NCBI RefSeq assembly: GCF_025854375.1
Contig: NZ_CP107575.1
Span: forward strand, 124,001-188,000
Direction of reading: 5' to 3'
Source of the DNA: Glutamicibacter sp. JL.03c
GTDB lineage: Bacteria; Actinomycetota; Actinomycetes; Actinomycetales; Micrococcaceae
DNA: 64,000 nt
The position numbers were made by a program, and so were the translations under genes. Below, in pieces: positions 9,117-18,419 of this stretch (positions are counted from its first letter, which is position 1; every line of letters starts with the position of its first letter). Under the pieces are notes generated by a model. It searched no databases. It was given only the letters and a program-made list of their open reading frames with translations, and was not told where the DNA came from.

Positions 9117-10258
9117 TGAGTGCCACCACAACCAACCTCGATCACCAGGCCGGCATCAATCCCACCCCGCCGGTGCGCAAGCGCAATTCGCTGGCCAAGG
9201 GCAAGCTGCCACGATGGGCCATCTGGGCCATCGCTGCCGGATCGATCGTCCTCGGCGCCGCGGCCTCCACCCTCACCGGCTTCAACGTGGCCTCCTTCGC
9301 CATCTACTCCGCCATCATCTTCCTGGTCGCCGCCTCGGTGATCACCACCATGGTGGAGGGCAAGCGCCGTGGCAAGAATGCGATGTGGACCTACCTGATC
9401 TACGCCGCCTTCATCGTGGCGCTGATCCCCCTGGCCTCGGTGCTCTTCACCGTGCTGCAAAAGGGCCTGCCCGGGATCAACAGCCACTTCCTGTTCTCCT
9501 CGATGAATGGCGTCACCGGAGCCATCGACAACCAGACCGTGGCCAACGGGGAGCCGGTGATCGGCGGCGCCTACCACGCGGTGATGGGCACCTTGCTGAT
9601 CACCCTGTGGGCCACCTTGATCTCGGTTCCGGTGGGCATGCTCACCGCGGTGTACCTGGTCGAATACGGGCAGGGCAAGACCCTTTCCAAGGCCATCACC
9701 TTCTTCGTTGACGTGATGACCGGCATCCCCTCGATTGTGGCCGGCCTGTTCGCTGCCGCGTTCTTCGGCATGATCCTGGGCCCCAACGCCCGCATGGGCA
9801 TCGTCGCCGCCGTGGCCTTGAGCGTGCTGATGATCCCGACCGTGGTCCGCTCCACCGAGGAAATGCTCAAGATCGTCCCGAATGAACTGCGCGAAGCCTC
9901 CTTCGCCCTGGGCGTCAGGCGCTGGCGCACCATCTTGAAGGTCGTCATCCCCACCGCGATCTCCGGCATTGCCTCGGGTGTCACCTTGGCCATTGCCCGC
10001 GTGATCGGCGAGACGGCACCCATCCTGGTCACCGCCGGCATCGCCAGCAACATCAACCTGAACGTCTTCGCCAACTGGATGTCCACGTTGCCGACCTTCA
10101 TCTACTACCAGATCCTGACTCCGACCAGCCCGACCAATATCGACCCATCGGTGCAGCGCGCCTGGGCAGCGGCCCTGCTGCTGATCCTGATGGTGATGGC
10201 GCTGAATCTGATTGCTCGCCTGGTCGCCTCGATCTTCGCTCCCAAGAAGGGCCGTTGA
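9116..10258 (+). CDS. pstA: phosphate ABC transporter permease PstA
   Basis: A 380-residue partner permease. The N-terminal 150 residues hold an extension with two or three additional hydrophobic segments before the conserved permease core, as in many actinobacterial PstA proteins. The core shows FVDVMTGIPSIVAGLFAA near 205 and the EAA loop LREASFALGVRRWRTILKVVIPTAISG near 260-286. It starts on the last base of the pstC stop. Confidence 0.95.
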   Translation: MSATTTNLDHQAGINPTPPVRKRNSLAKGKLPRWAIWAIAAGSIVLGAAASTLTGFNVASFAIYSAIIFLVAASVITTMVEGKRRGKNAMWTYLIYAAFIVALIPLASVLFTVLQKGLPGINSHFLFSSMNGVTGAIDNQTVANGEPVIGGAYHAVMGTLLITLWATLISVPVGMLTAVYLVEYGQGKTLSKAITFFVDVMTGIPSIVAGLFAAAFFGMILGPNARMGIVAAVALSVLMIPTVVRSTEEMLKIVPNELREASFALGVRRWRTILKVVIPTAISGIASGVTLAIARVIGETAPILVTAGIASNINLNVFANWMSTLPTFIYYQILTPTSPTNIDPSVQRAWAAALLLILMVMALNLIARLVASIFAPKKGR

Positions 10259-10303
10259 GCCAAGGCTCCGGTCCGATCCACCTAGACTTTTCAAGGAAAT
10301 ATC

Positions 10304-11083
10304 ATGGCAAAACGCATCGACGTCAAAGATTTGAACGTCTACTACTCCAAGTTCCTGGCCGTTGAGGGCGTCTCGATCAATATCGAGCCCAAGTCCGTCA
10401 CCGCCTTCATCGGCCCGTCGGGCTGCGGCAAGTCCACCTTCCTGCGCACCCTGAACCGCATGCACGAGGTCATTCCCGGCGGCCGCGTCGAGGGGCAGGT
10501 CCTGCTAGATGGGGACGACCTCTATGGTGCCGGTGTCGACCCGGTCACCGTGCGTAGCCAGATCGGCATGGTCTTCCAGCGCCCCAACCCGTTCCCGACC
10601 ATGTCCATCAAGGACAATGTGCTCGCCGGGGTGAAGCTGAATGGCACCAAGATCTCCCGTTCGGATGCCGATGACCTGGTGGAGAAGTCGTTGCGCGGCG
10701 CTAACCTGTGGAACGAGGTCAAGGACCGCCTGGACAAGCCGGGCTCGGGCCTGTCCGGCGGCCAGCAGCAGCGCTTGTGCATCGCCCGGACCATCGCGGT
10801 CAAGCCAGACGTGATCCTGATGGACGAGCCCTGCTCGGCATTGGACCCGATCTCCACCTTGGCCATCGAGGACTTGATCAACGAGCTGAAGAACGACTTC
10901 ACCGTGGTGATCGTGACCCACAACATGCAGCAGGCGGCCCGCGTCAGCGACAAGACCGCGTTCTTCAACATTGCCGGCACCGGCAAGCCGGGCAAGCTCA
11001 TCGAGTTCAACGACACCACCGCCATCTTCTCCAACCCGGAGCAGAAGGCCACCGAAGACTACGTCTCCGGACGCTTCGGATAA
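10304..11083 (+). CDS. pstB: phosphate ABC transporter ATP-binding protein
   Basis: The ATPase of the phosphate importer, 259 residues and full length. It shows Walker [10 protein letters not shown] near 33-41, the PstB-type Q-loop [11 protein letters not shown] near 88, the signature [13 protein letters not shown] near 148-160, Walker [14 protein letters not shown] near 169-181, and the switch histidine in VTHNM. It follows pstA by 45 bases. The last 465 bases of the gene and its terminator recur 22,654 bases downstream (see the direct repeats). Confidence 0.97.
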   Translation: MAKRIDVKDLNVYYSKFLAVEGVSINIEPKSVTAFIGPSGCGKSTFLRTLNRMHEVIPGGRVEGQVLLDGDDLYGAGVDPVTVRSQIGMVFQRPNPFPTMSIKDNVLAGVKLNGTKISRSDADDLVEKSLRGANLWNEVKDRLDKPGSGLSGGQQQRLCIARTIAVKPDVILMDEPCSALDPISTLAIEDLINELKNDFTVVIVTHNMQQAARVSDKTAFFNIAGTGKPGKLIEFNDTTAIFSNPEQKATEDYVSGRFG

Positions 11084-11205
11084 AGATTTCGGATATCGGC
11101 GCTTCTTGAAGTGGCGATAGACGAACCGGAAGGGGGGTCTTCCGGGGATCCTGGAGGGGATCACCGCCAACGGCGCACCAGTATTGGTGCGCCGTTGGTT
11201 TTTAA
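10619..11205 (+). repeat. left 587-bp direct repeat (pstB 3' part plus terminator)
   Basis: This segment recurs at 33273-33859, offset exactly 22,654 bases with no indels. I count four mismatches: T/G near 10703, C/T near 10830, C/A near 10857 and G/C near 11098. Both ends are sharp: the flanking bases differ immediately outside. It marks the left boundary of the accessory island. Confidence 0.95.
11167..11203 (+). terminator. pst operon terminator
   Basis: Perfect 14-bp stem (11167-11180 pairing with 11185-11198), GTAT loop and a T-run, 83 bases after the pstB stop. A strong intrinsic terminator, duplicated at 33821. Confidence 0.9.
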
Positions 11206-11214
11206 TCTGGCTGC

Positions 11215-11619
11215 ATGTCGGAACCGTCAGTGCAACGCATTATCGTCCGAGCGCGCTTCGACTCTGTGGGTTTTTCAACAGAGGAAGGGGGCCAGTTCGT
11301 AGTGGCAGAAATTCCCGCAGAGGTTTCAATTCCTGGTCACTGCATCGTTGACGGCGATTGGATGGAACAGTGCGGTGGCGGGTGGACTTGTGAAAGAATC
11401 ACCCGGTTTGGGAGCGATCCATTCGCTACGTCAGCACTGTCCAGCTCTGATGCATCAGAAAGTGGTTCGCTTAGCGGACCGTTGCTAACGGCACTGGGAA
11501 CCGTCGGTGCGGCTAACAGATCAGCGCTCGTCTCTACTGCTCGTGCTTCCCTTGGCCGGCGAAATCGGACTTCGCCGAAGCGCCCGTTAGTCGCGGTGTT
11601 GGAGACCAAGCCTGCGTAG
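11215..11619 (+). CDS. hypothetical protein at the island's left edge
   Basis: A 134-residue ORF whose ATG lies 9 bases inside the island. The first 65 residues look protein-like (IIVRARFDSVGFSTEEGG, FVVAEIPAEVSIPGHCIVDG); the rest is Ser/Ala/Arg-rich and may be non-coding. No clear Shine-Dalgarno sequence. Not recognised. It could be the start of a gene cut at the junction. Confidence 0.3.
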   Translation: MSEPSVQRIIVRARFDSVGFSTEEGGQFVVAEIPAEVSIPGHCIVDGDWMEQCGGGWTCERITRFGSDPFATSALSSSDASESGSLSGPLLTALGTVGAANRSALVSTARASLGRRNRTSPKRPLVAVLETKPA

Positions 11620-12773
11620 GATCCTAGAAATGGGACGGTGGCTATGGTGTTGCCGGGGATCTGCGACGTGGTATTTTCAGTGGCTCAAAGGGGCGAAACC
11701 CGGCTCAGAGGTTCAGGGCAGGGCTAAGCGGGAGGGACTTCAAATGAGTAGCCGGGGCCACGGGTTGGGTGCTCAAAGACATCATTTCGCAGCCCGGATC
11801 CCGGAACGCTACTTTTCCGTCGTCTGTGCCGACGAGGGCAAGGGTCTGCTATCCAGCGCACAATGCTGGCCGATGCCCAAGCGGTGGGCTGGTGGGCGCC
11901 GTGATAGTAGTTTCGCTTCAATCCGCGCTGTGCGGGTATTCTGCAACGCTGTTGGGCAAGCTCCATGCTGTGAGGAGGTCCATCACGGCATCATGATCTA
12001 GCCGGGACCGAGGAACCGCCGAAGTAGCGACGGATCTGTGCGACGTAGCCCATGATCCTTCCGCCTTTTTGGCGCTTCGGCAGTAATGGCCCAAACCGCA
12101 TCCACTCGCATGCCCGAAGTGGCTTAATCCTGGCCAGAGATCGAGATCTTGCGGAGGGCAGACCGGCATGGCGCCTGCTGTGACTTAGGCGTTGAATTCG
12201 TCTTATTCGTCCGTTTTCGCCGATTCTGGATTCATATCTGCGCTGCGCTGCATCGAGAAGCCGGGCAATCTGAGGTACCGGAACACCAAGGTGGCAAGCC
12301 GCGGTGGCGAGCAGCACAAAGATAGCGTCGGATCGGTCCGCTAAGACCATTCTCGGGCCGACTCAGGCCAAGGTGAAAGTACACTTGTTGTTCCCAGGCA
12401 CGTTGCGAACACGAGAGACAAAATGAAGACCTCCAGCCCGAGGAAGATGTCCACGTTCGTGGTGATCATCGCTCGCGCGCCTTTGTACTATTGTGTCTTC
12501 AGGGGTGGCAAACTGCCCTTCGAATGTTCTTGCATGCAGGTCATCCGGGGTTTCTAGGTTCGTGGCATCTCGATCTCTGATAAGCAATCGCCACGCTTCC
12601 ACACTCATCTCAAAGTTGACATCCGAAATTGACCGGCCTGCTGTTCCGATGATTCTGTGCGAATGACTTAAGCAATCCTTGTGCGGCATTGCAGCTCTAT
12701 CCATTCACATTGTTAATCGGAAGGCATGTTACCCGCCGGCAGATGCTGGTATCGGCTGCGGCGCGCTTTCTGG
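11620..12773 (-). other. gene-poor stretch with decayed transposase fragments
   Basis: No intact gene. On the minus strand, residues WRLLIRDRDATNLETPDDL (about 12530-12595) resemble the integrase-core signature LIRDRD-F-D of IS481/IS3-type transposases. An adjoining minus-strand frame near 12440-12480 reads ITTNVDIFLGLEV, reminiscent of an IS110 N-terminus, and 12240-12350 may continue it. All are broken by stops and frameshifts. I could not find terminal repeats. Confidence 0.35.
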
Positions 12774-13607
12774 TTATCGTTTTTGGCGCACGAATTCGAT
12801 CTGCGCACCGTAACCCTGTCTGGATTTGATGATGATTCGACCGTCGTCCTCGATGTAAGGTACGCCATTACTGCCGAGCAACTGCCGCACTGTGCCGAGC
12901 TTTGCGACGGATACCGAGTATCCGGTGAAGCCGTTGACGATGGCGCTAACGTCCACATCTATGTCGCCACCCTCGGCCAGCGGGTAGTGCATGCCGTTCT
13001 GGGTGCTTGCAACGCCGCTGTAAGCACTGAGGAACTTTTCGTGTTCCTCAGGTAGTTCCACGGCGAGGCGCACGCTGGCCACATTTCTGGCACCATTGGC
13101 GTGTTGCTGTAGTTTCGGGCTCCAAAAAGCTTCCGGGAAATGTTGCTGGCAGACGAAGAACGAGCAATTAGGAAGTCGTTCGTCGACGGCGAAAGCCAAG
13201 CTGAAAGCCACATGAGTTTCGCTGCCGTCGGCGGCAGTGCCTTTCCGCTCGAATGAAAACGGTTCAAAGGAGCCAATAGCGGACTGCGCATAGTGCTTCG
13301 CATCTACTTCCGCATTATCACTATCGAGAACCAGCATTCCGAGACCTTCGCCCTGTGCCTGATAATCGCGCACGAAAGCGCCGAAGCTGAAACGCTCTGG
13401 GGTGTGTTCACTGATTCCATCTTGAGCTGTCACCGTGATCAGTTCCAAGAACGAGGAACCCAATTGAATCACGTAATTCTCCGTACCCCACGGATGCCGG
13501 TTGCGAGATCCGACTGTGAAGCCAAGCTTCCGATAGAAATCGGCAGCTCCATCAAGGTCTTGCACTATCAAAACGAGATGGTCGATTCGCCGTTTTTTGT
13601 GAGTCAT
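12774..13607 (-). CDS. VOC superfamily (glyoxalase-like) protein
   Basis: A 277-residue protein with a glyoxalase-like fold: N-terminal RRIDHLVLIVQDLDGAADFYRKLGF carries the first metal-ligand-type histidine. A second module follows from about residue 160 (NVASVRLAVELPEEHEKFLSAYSG). It resembles the actinobacterial Glyoxalase-like domain family of about 270 residues, mostly uncharacterised; substrate unknown. Its ATG overlaps the TGA of the upstream amine oxidase (ATGA), so the two are translationally coupled and probably act on related compounds. This pair has no counterpart in the second locus at 45-52 kb. Confidence 0.75.
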   Translation of the reverse strand: MTHKKRRIDHLVLIVQDLDGAADFYRKLGFTVGSRNRHPWGTENYVIQLGSSFLELITVTAQDGISEHTPERFSFGAFVRDYQAQGEGLGMLVLDSDNAEVDAKHYAQSAIGSFEPFSFERKGTAADGSETHVAFSLAFAVDERLPNCSFFVCQQHFPEAFWSPKLQQHANGARNVASVRLAVELPEEHEKFLSAYSGVASTQNGMHYPLAEGGDIDVDVSAIVNGFTGYSVSVAKLGTVRQLLGSNGVPYIEDDGRIIIKSRQGYGAQIEFVRQKR

Positions 13608-14725
13608 TTTTTTACTCCATCCTTCCTGATAAGTTCTGTTGCTATATGGGCCGCATTTGTGCCTGCTTCTAAAGCACCTGCTAGGTATCCCGCTTCATGA
13701 TCGCTGACTTCGCTCCCGCCTAGAATTAGGCGTTCAGCCCAAACACCGTGCGTCCAAGCTTTCGCAGGAGCCGGGTGTCCGGACGATACCAAATCTTCGG
13801 TAGTAGATGTCAGCTCGTCAGCGGCCCAGTCCTTTAGCAGAATGCTTCTAGGAGTTGCGGCCTTCTGGCCGAAAACCCGGGTGAACTGTTCGAGGCAAGC
13901 TTCGGTCATTGCTTCCCTGCCCAGGCTTCTGCGATCTGTCGGCGCAATGCCGAGGAACCCCATCAGCGCAGCTTGCCCATGCGCGGTCGTGGCGTCGTGA
14001 ATCTCCGACATCGGGCCAGCTAAACTCTGTACAGTTCCCGATAGGCCGTCCTCACGCCAGAATGGCTGTTCATAGACGGCAATGAATTTCGCTTGAGACG
14101 CCATCCACGTGGGGGTGCTGCGCCACAACCCTACAGTTTCCGGATCAAGCTCAGGACCGTAAACGATGCTTGAAGCCAGCATCCGTGGAGGTGCGGCGGC
14201 AATCACGAAATCGACGTGGACGCTATCTTGAACCTTGGATGAATTCAGAAAGGTGACGTGTACCCCGTCCGATGTCAGTTCCAGATGTGTGACCGGCGCT
14301 TGGAGCACTAGAGAAGCGGCGGGCAGAGCATCGGCCAGACCTTGCACCAGCGCTGAAGTGCCACCTTTTATGCGTGCAGACCGTTGCGCTGCGGGGATGT
14401 CTTCGGTGGCTGTGTAGCGACGAGACGGTTCACGGGACATGCGCTCGAAGACAACATCTCCCTCGCTGTACTGGGTGAAAGTTTCGAGCCCGAGCTCTGC
14501 TATTGCTCGTTGCACAGCCGGTTGCGTAGCTGGCCAGACCCAGGAGGGACCCAAATCGAAGCCACCTGCCCGGCTCTCGCCCCCATCATTAAGGGTCAGC
14601 ACTCGACCGCCAAGCCTGTCTCGGCCTTCCAGCACTATAAAGGGTATTCCTGCTTCAGCTAGACCGCGTGCAGCGCAAAGGCCAGCGACTCCGGCACCGA
14701 TGATTGCAACTTGTACATCTTTCAC
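13604..14725 (-). CDS. FAD-dependent amine oxidase (flavin monoamine oxidase family), island copy 1
   Basis: A flavoprotein expected to oxidise an amine to an imine, giving aldehyde and H2O2. The dinucleotide-binding motif VAIIGAGVAGLCAARGLAEAG is followed by the GG doublet RLGGRV. The C-terminal flavin-contact region reads HGVWAERLILGGSEVSDHEAGYLAGALEAG. There is no C-terminal CGGCY-type cysteine, so FAD is probably non-covalent. The frame is open upstream to 14917, but that extension is not family-like, so I chose the GTG at 14725, just before the FAD motif; no good Shine-Dalgarno sequence is seen. About 373 residues. Diverged paralogue of the genes at 18420 and 50485. Confidence 0.75.
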   Translation of the reverse strand: MKDVQVAIIGAGVAGLCAARGLAEAGIPFIVLEGRDRLGGRVLTLNDGGESRAGGFDLGPSWVWPATQPAVQRAIAELGLETFTQYSEGDVVFERMSREPSRRYTATEDIPAAQRSARIKGGTSALVQGLADALPAASLVLQAPVTHLELTSDGVHVTFLNSSKVQDSVHVDFVIAAAPPRMLASSIVYGPELDPETVGLWRSTPTWMASQAKFIAVYEQPFWREDGLSGTVQSLAGPMSEIHDATTAHGQAALMGFLGIAPTDRRSLGREAMTEACLEQFTRVFGQKAATPRSILLKDWAADELTSTTEDLVSSGHPAPAKAWTHGVWAERLILGGSEVSDHEAGYLAGALEAGTNAAHIATELIRKDGVKK

Positions 14726-15292
14726 AGTTACTGACGTTAACAGCGGATGGGGGACGGCAGTACTTCTTGACAGCGAATGACAAGCGAGACAATTGACGGT
14801 CACGTTTGTTACGAGCAACAGAAGCATGCGCGCATTTCTCAGAGAGATAAGTCCACGTTCATCATTCTTCGTTTCACCTGAGAGTGCGTGGATTATCAAT
14901 GGTGGGAACGCGCACATTGATTGGAGCGCGATTCAGACCTTGTGACGCCTTGCTCCAGAACAGGTGGCCAAAGAACTTTTCTCTTCCAGATGCAGCAAGG
15001 ACAGTTTGAGCTGATCTCCAATTTCTATGTCCTATCCCTCCGCAGGGGTACCGTGAATTGTATGCTCGCCGACCTTTGGGCGCGTTGTTGGAGCGACATT
15101 CACAGTGTGCCGATAACACCACTGAGCTCATCACCGAGTGCAGAAAGCTTGACGACAGGTTCAGGAATCCATTTTTCGGATAACAGGCATGGCCGAGACC
15201 CCCGCTGATACCCCCAAAAAATGCAGCTGGCCTTCCCCACGAGACCACAGCGATGAACGCCAGCGGAGCATTTGCAGCTAGGCGCCTGCCTT
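14726..15292. other. intergenic stretch without a recognised gene
   Basis: Only the doubtful upstream extension of the amine oxidase frame (to 14917) and short unsupported ORFs. Around 15222-15262 a GCTGGCCTTC...GCCAGC pattern looks like a decayed version of the perfect terminator found after the homologous AhpD-like gene at 45572-45610. Confidence 0.5.
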
Positions 15293-15622
15293 CTAGTGCT
15301 GCGTGAAGAACTTCATGGCCTGCCAGCCGTGGGTCACAGCGGCACCTGCTCGCAGCGCAGTCGCGACCATGACAGTCTCAGCGAGTTCTTCTTCGCTGGC
15401 CCCGGCTTCGCGCGCTCCATTGGAGTGGGCTTCGAGGCAATACGGGCATTGCGTGGTCAGCGCGACCGCCACTGCCATCAGCTCGGTGTATTTCAGCGGG
15501 ATCGTTGCGTCGGGGTTGTTGAAGACGGCGTTGTCCAAGGCCTGGAATCCTTCGACAGCCTTCGGTGCTCCCTGACGCAGGTTGCGGAAGTATTGGTGGT
15601 CGGTGTGTTCGTGGTATGCCAT
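15293..15622 (-). CDS. AhpD-like carboxymuconolactone decarboxylase family protein (locus A)
   Basis: A 109-residue protein with the AhpD-type redox motif QCPYCLEAH near residues 59-67 (two cysteines plus histidine), as in alkylhydroperoxidase-like proteins. Expected to act as a small peroxidase or thiol-redox protein; substrate unknown. Nearly identical to the gene at 45624: about five substitutions over the shared 108 residues and a 143-bp identical DNA tract covering the gene start and upstream region. On the minus strand behind the ABM-like gene, within the LysR-led group. Confidence 0.85.
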   Translation of the reverse strand: MAYHEHTDHQYFRNLRQGAPKAVEGFQALDNAVFNNPDATIPLKYTELMAVAVALTTQCPYCLEAHSNGAREAGASEEELAETVMVATALRAGAAVTHGWQAMKFFTQH

Positions 15623-15873
15623 GCAAGCTTCTCCTGTCGTGGTGGTTGGTAATGGCTTGATCTATTCCAGCGGAGTGTGGAACAGGCGTGTGGTTTGCCG
15701 ATGCCGAGCGCTTCCATGCTACGAGAGAGGCTGGGGTCGGCATTAGTGGGCAGCGTGAATAGGCGCCTAGGGAGTGACGTGGTCTGCGATGGGTGCCGTG
15801 TCTAGGCCGTTGGTAGGCATGCAGATTGCGTCGTTCACTGCTCACGATGCTCTTCATAGCATTCAGCCAGCAA

Positions 15874-16155
15874 CTAGACGGTGTCGTAGATGCGAATTTC
15901 AGGCTCAGCCTTGAGAAATGCAGAAAGGCCGGCAACGACATCCTTCGTGAACAGTTCGGATGAAAGATAGGCCTTTGCGTTCTCCATGTTGTCGAATCCA
16001 TGGAAGACCTGGACATCTTCGTCTCGAGCTAGCAGCTCTTTGCTGATAGCACCAGGCACGGTATCGAGGAATGGCTGCTTGTACTTGGCGTATACACCGG
16101 CTGCAGCAATGCGGTCAGTTTCGTCGACCTTGAGTGTGATTTGCAGATATGCCAT
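15874..16155 (-). CDS. ABM-domain protein, putative quinol monooxygenase-like (locus A)
   Basis: A 93-residue small alpha/beta protein of the antibiotic-biosynthesis-monooxygenase (dimeric ferredoxin-like) fold: LQITLKVDE opens the first strand, and VFHGFDNMENAKAYLSS near 53-69 is the conserved His-Gly-Phe segment. Small ABM proteins oxidise quinols or act as auxiliary dimers. I chose the ATG at 16155 because GGAG lies seven bases upstream. The homologue at 46846 has lost this central segment. Between the LysR and AhpD-like genes. Confidence 0.75.
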   Translation of the reverse strand: MAYLQITLKVDETDRIAAAGVYAKYKQPFLDTVPGAISKELLARDEDVQVFHGFDNMENAKAYLSSELFTKDVVAGLSAFLKAEPEIRIYDTV

Positions 16156-16299
16156 GGAATACTCCATTCCGTTAGAGATATGTCGCGGCGACATCTTGCC
16201 GCACGTTCCCTAGGCTACGAGGCCCGAAGATATCTCCGGTAGATGAGTATAGTGAATGCAGCTATAGGGGATATGAATAGTAGTATTCAGCCAGAGAGA

Positions 16300-17199
16300 T
16301 CAGCTGGACGCCTTTATGAGCCGTTCGACGAGTCCCTCGAGTTCTGTCGCTGTAGAGGCAGTGGGATTCCAGATTGCCTCGTAGAATATCTCTACTAAGC
16401 ACCCATTTGAGTCAAGGACTTCTCGGTGGGTTGCCTGGGATGAGATGAGTTTGGACTTCGGGAGCATGGCGGACCCGAGGCCGAGAAGGGACCACTCTTC
16501 GAGTACTCGGTAGCTACCGGCTTCTCCTGGGTAGGCGGTAACATCAAGCTTGTTGTCCGCGATTAAACTGCGGGTAAAAGTAGTAAGACCGCAAGTATCA
16601 GGAAGCAAAATTAATTGTCGTCCCGAGAGTTCATCAAGATTAACCGGACCTTGTCCGGGTTGGGGCTCGATTAGTACCAGCGGCTCGGAATCAATAACGC
16701 GATGAGCATAACGTGGCATTGGCTCAACGGAAGGTACAACAATCAGATCGATGTCACCGGCGATCAATGAAGTGCGCAGTTCGCTCATGTTTGACTCGCG
16801 AAGGACGAGTTGCCGAGGTGAAGCCTGTTCAGGCTGATCATATACGGCCCTATAAGCACTCGCCACAAGTTTAGGATCAATGAGCGGGGAGACGCCAACG
16901 CGGATCGTATCTGTGGCGGGCCCAGTCCAGCGGGTGGCTTCGGCCCGAATGTCGTCGAGCGCTCCAAGGGCATGTTCGATTCGCGGCAGGATTGCTTCAC
17001 CAAATGCGGTTGGTGTCACTCCGCGGGGAGAACGATTAAATAGCTTTCCTCCGAGCGTCGTTTCCAGTTTGGCAATTCCGTTGGATAGAGCGGGCTGGGT
17101 GACGCCGTAGGCTTTCGCAGCAGCACTAAAAGATCCCGTTTCTGAAACGGCGCGAACATAGCGCATTCCTTCTGTACTTAAACGCTCAGCCATACACAT
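16300..17199 (-). CDS. LysR family transcriptional regulator (locus A)
   Basis: A 299-residue LysR regulator: N-terminal winged helix (MRYVRAVSETGSFSAAAKAYGVTQPALSNGIAKLE) and a periplasmic-binding-like effector domain from about residue 95. Divergent from the zinc alcohol dehydrogenase, the usual LysR target arrangement. An ATG at 17193 is an alternative start, but the Met-Cys-Met-Ala opening is kept in the paralogue at 47197. It probably controls both divergent arms. Confidence 0.9.
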   Translation of the reverse strand: MCMAERLSTEGMRYVRAVSETGSFSAAAKAYGVTQPALSNGIAKLETTLGGKLFNRSPRGVTPTAFGEAILPRIEHALGALDDIRAEATRWTGPATDTIRVGVSPLIDPKLVASAYRAVYDQPEQASPRQLVLRESNMSELRTSLIAGDIDLIVVPSVEPMPRYAHRVIDSEPLVLIEPQPGQGPVNLDELSGRQLILLPDTCGLTTFTRSLIADNKLDVTAYPGEAGSYRVLEEWSLLGLGSAMLPKSKLISSQATHREVLDSNGCLVEIFYEAIWNPTASTATELEGLVERLIKASS

Positions 17200-17233
17200 A
17201 TATTATCCGTCGATAATTGATTGTCATCTACTG
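17194..17233. promoter_or_regulatory. conserved LysR operator/promoter region (locus A)
   Basis: The dyad ATTATC-CGTC-GATAAT (17212-17227) has the size of a LysR box. A 40-base segment aligns without gaps to 48091-48130 in locus B, sharing ACACA, TTATC, GGAT/CGAT, TTG and TCTACTG. Conservation between diverged loci supports a functional operator. Confidence 0.6.
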
Positions 17234-17295
17234 ATGAGCTGCCAAAGCACGTACTCTTCTAGAAACATTGTTAGCAATAGAGGGAGTCGACATCG

Positions 17296-18333
17296 ATGTC
17301 TGTGACGACGATGATGAGAGTTCATACCACGGATGGGGACCTAAATGCTGACCAAGTTAAGTTTGACCCTCCATCTGAAGGATGGGTCACCATTGATGTT
17401 GTAGCCAGTGGAATGTGCCGCGCAGACCTTGGGACTGCTGCCGCGCGTGGAAAATCAGAGCCTGTCACTCCTGGACATGAAATCGCGGGATTCATTTCCG
17501 AAACTGGATCGGGAGTGAACGGATGGAAGGTCGGTGACCGAGTAGCTGTCGGATGGTTTGGCGGAAGTTGTGGTCATTGTCGCCATTGCCGGACAGGAGA
17601 CGTGGTGCATTGTGCAGAACGCCGAGTACCTGGGGTGAGCTATCCAGGAGGGTGGGCTACCCGCGTCCATGCCCCAGCGTCAGCACTTGCGCGTATCCCT
17701 GATGGCCTTGACTTCGTGGAAGCCGCTCCGATGGGGTGCGCGGGTGTCACGGTGTTTAACGCAGTACGTCATGAAGTGCGATCAACTGGTGCGAGAGTTG
17801 CAGTATTCGGAATCGGAGGCTTGGGACATCTAGCGATTCAGTTCGCTGCAGCGATGGGGCATCAAGTAATCGCCATCTCCCGGGGTCCTGAACGAGAAGA
17901 GGCTGCCCTCAATCTTGGGGCGGAGATGTACATAGACAGCAACGAGAATCTTCCGGGAGACGCGCTCAGGGAAATAGGGGGTGTCGATGCGATTATCAGT
18001 ACTGCATCATCGACCAAATCGGTAGCCGAACTATTGAATGGGCTACGACCTCATGGGCGCCTGGTCATGATTGGTGTTGACGCAGAGGCACTAGAACTTC
18101 CAGCGGGGCCGATTATTTCCCATGCGCTGTCGATCACAGGACATCTTACGGGTAGTCCCGCGGACACCGAACAAGCCATGGAGTTCGCAGTACGAAATAA
18201 TATTCGTCCGGTTGTTCAAACCTTTCCTCTGGTCCAAGCGCAGACCGCCCTAATCGTGCTTCGAGAAGGTCAAGCGAGATTCCGTCTCGTCCTTGTAAAC
18301 GAATCCCATGAGAAAACGCGGATGACAACGTAG
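17296..18333 (+). CDS. zinc-dependent alcohol dehydrogenase, MDR family (locus A)
   Basis: A 345-residue medium-chain NAD(P)-dependent dehydrogenase. Catalytic zinc ligands: CRAD near residue 38 and GHE near 60. The structural-zinc cysteines are in CGHCRHCRTGDVVHC near 89-103. Rossmann motif GIGGLGHLAIQFAAAMG near 172. It oxidises an alcohol or reduces an aldehyde; substrate unknown. First gene of the rightward arm. In locus B the equivalent gene is directly followed by an MFS gene, but here only 86 bases separate it from the amine oxidase, so the MFS has been lost or moved. Confidence 0.88.
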   Translation: MSVTTMMRVHTTDGDLNADQVKFDPPSEGWVTIDVVASGMCRADLGTAAARGKSEPVTPGHEIAGFISETGSGVNGWKVGDRVAVGWFGGSCGHCRHCRTGDVVHCAERRVPGVSYPGGWATRVHAPASALARIPDGLDFVEAAPMGCAGVTVFNAVRHEVRSTGARVAVFGIGGLGHLAIQFAAAMGHQVIAISRGPEREEAALNLGAEMYIDSNENLPGDALREIGGVDAIISTASSTKSVAELLNGLRPHGRLVMIGVDAEALELPAGPIISHALSITGHLTGSPADTEQAMEFAVRNNIRPVVQTFPLVQAQTALIVLREGQARFRLVLVNESHEKTRMTT

Positions 18334-18419
18334 CGAACGCATTCCTAAACCACCACTGAGGGGCTTCTATCTTCTAGAAATCCTGTGAAATAGACGAAAA
18401 CACTGAGAACCACGAAGTA

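Noticed and set aside
8564-10465. 633-codon antisense frame across pstC-pstA-pstB
   Set aside because: His/Gln/Gly/Asp-rich shadow of the high-GC pst genes; no domain or start signal.
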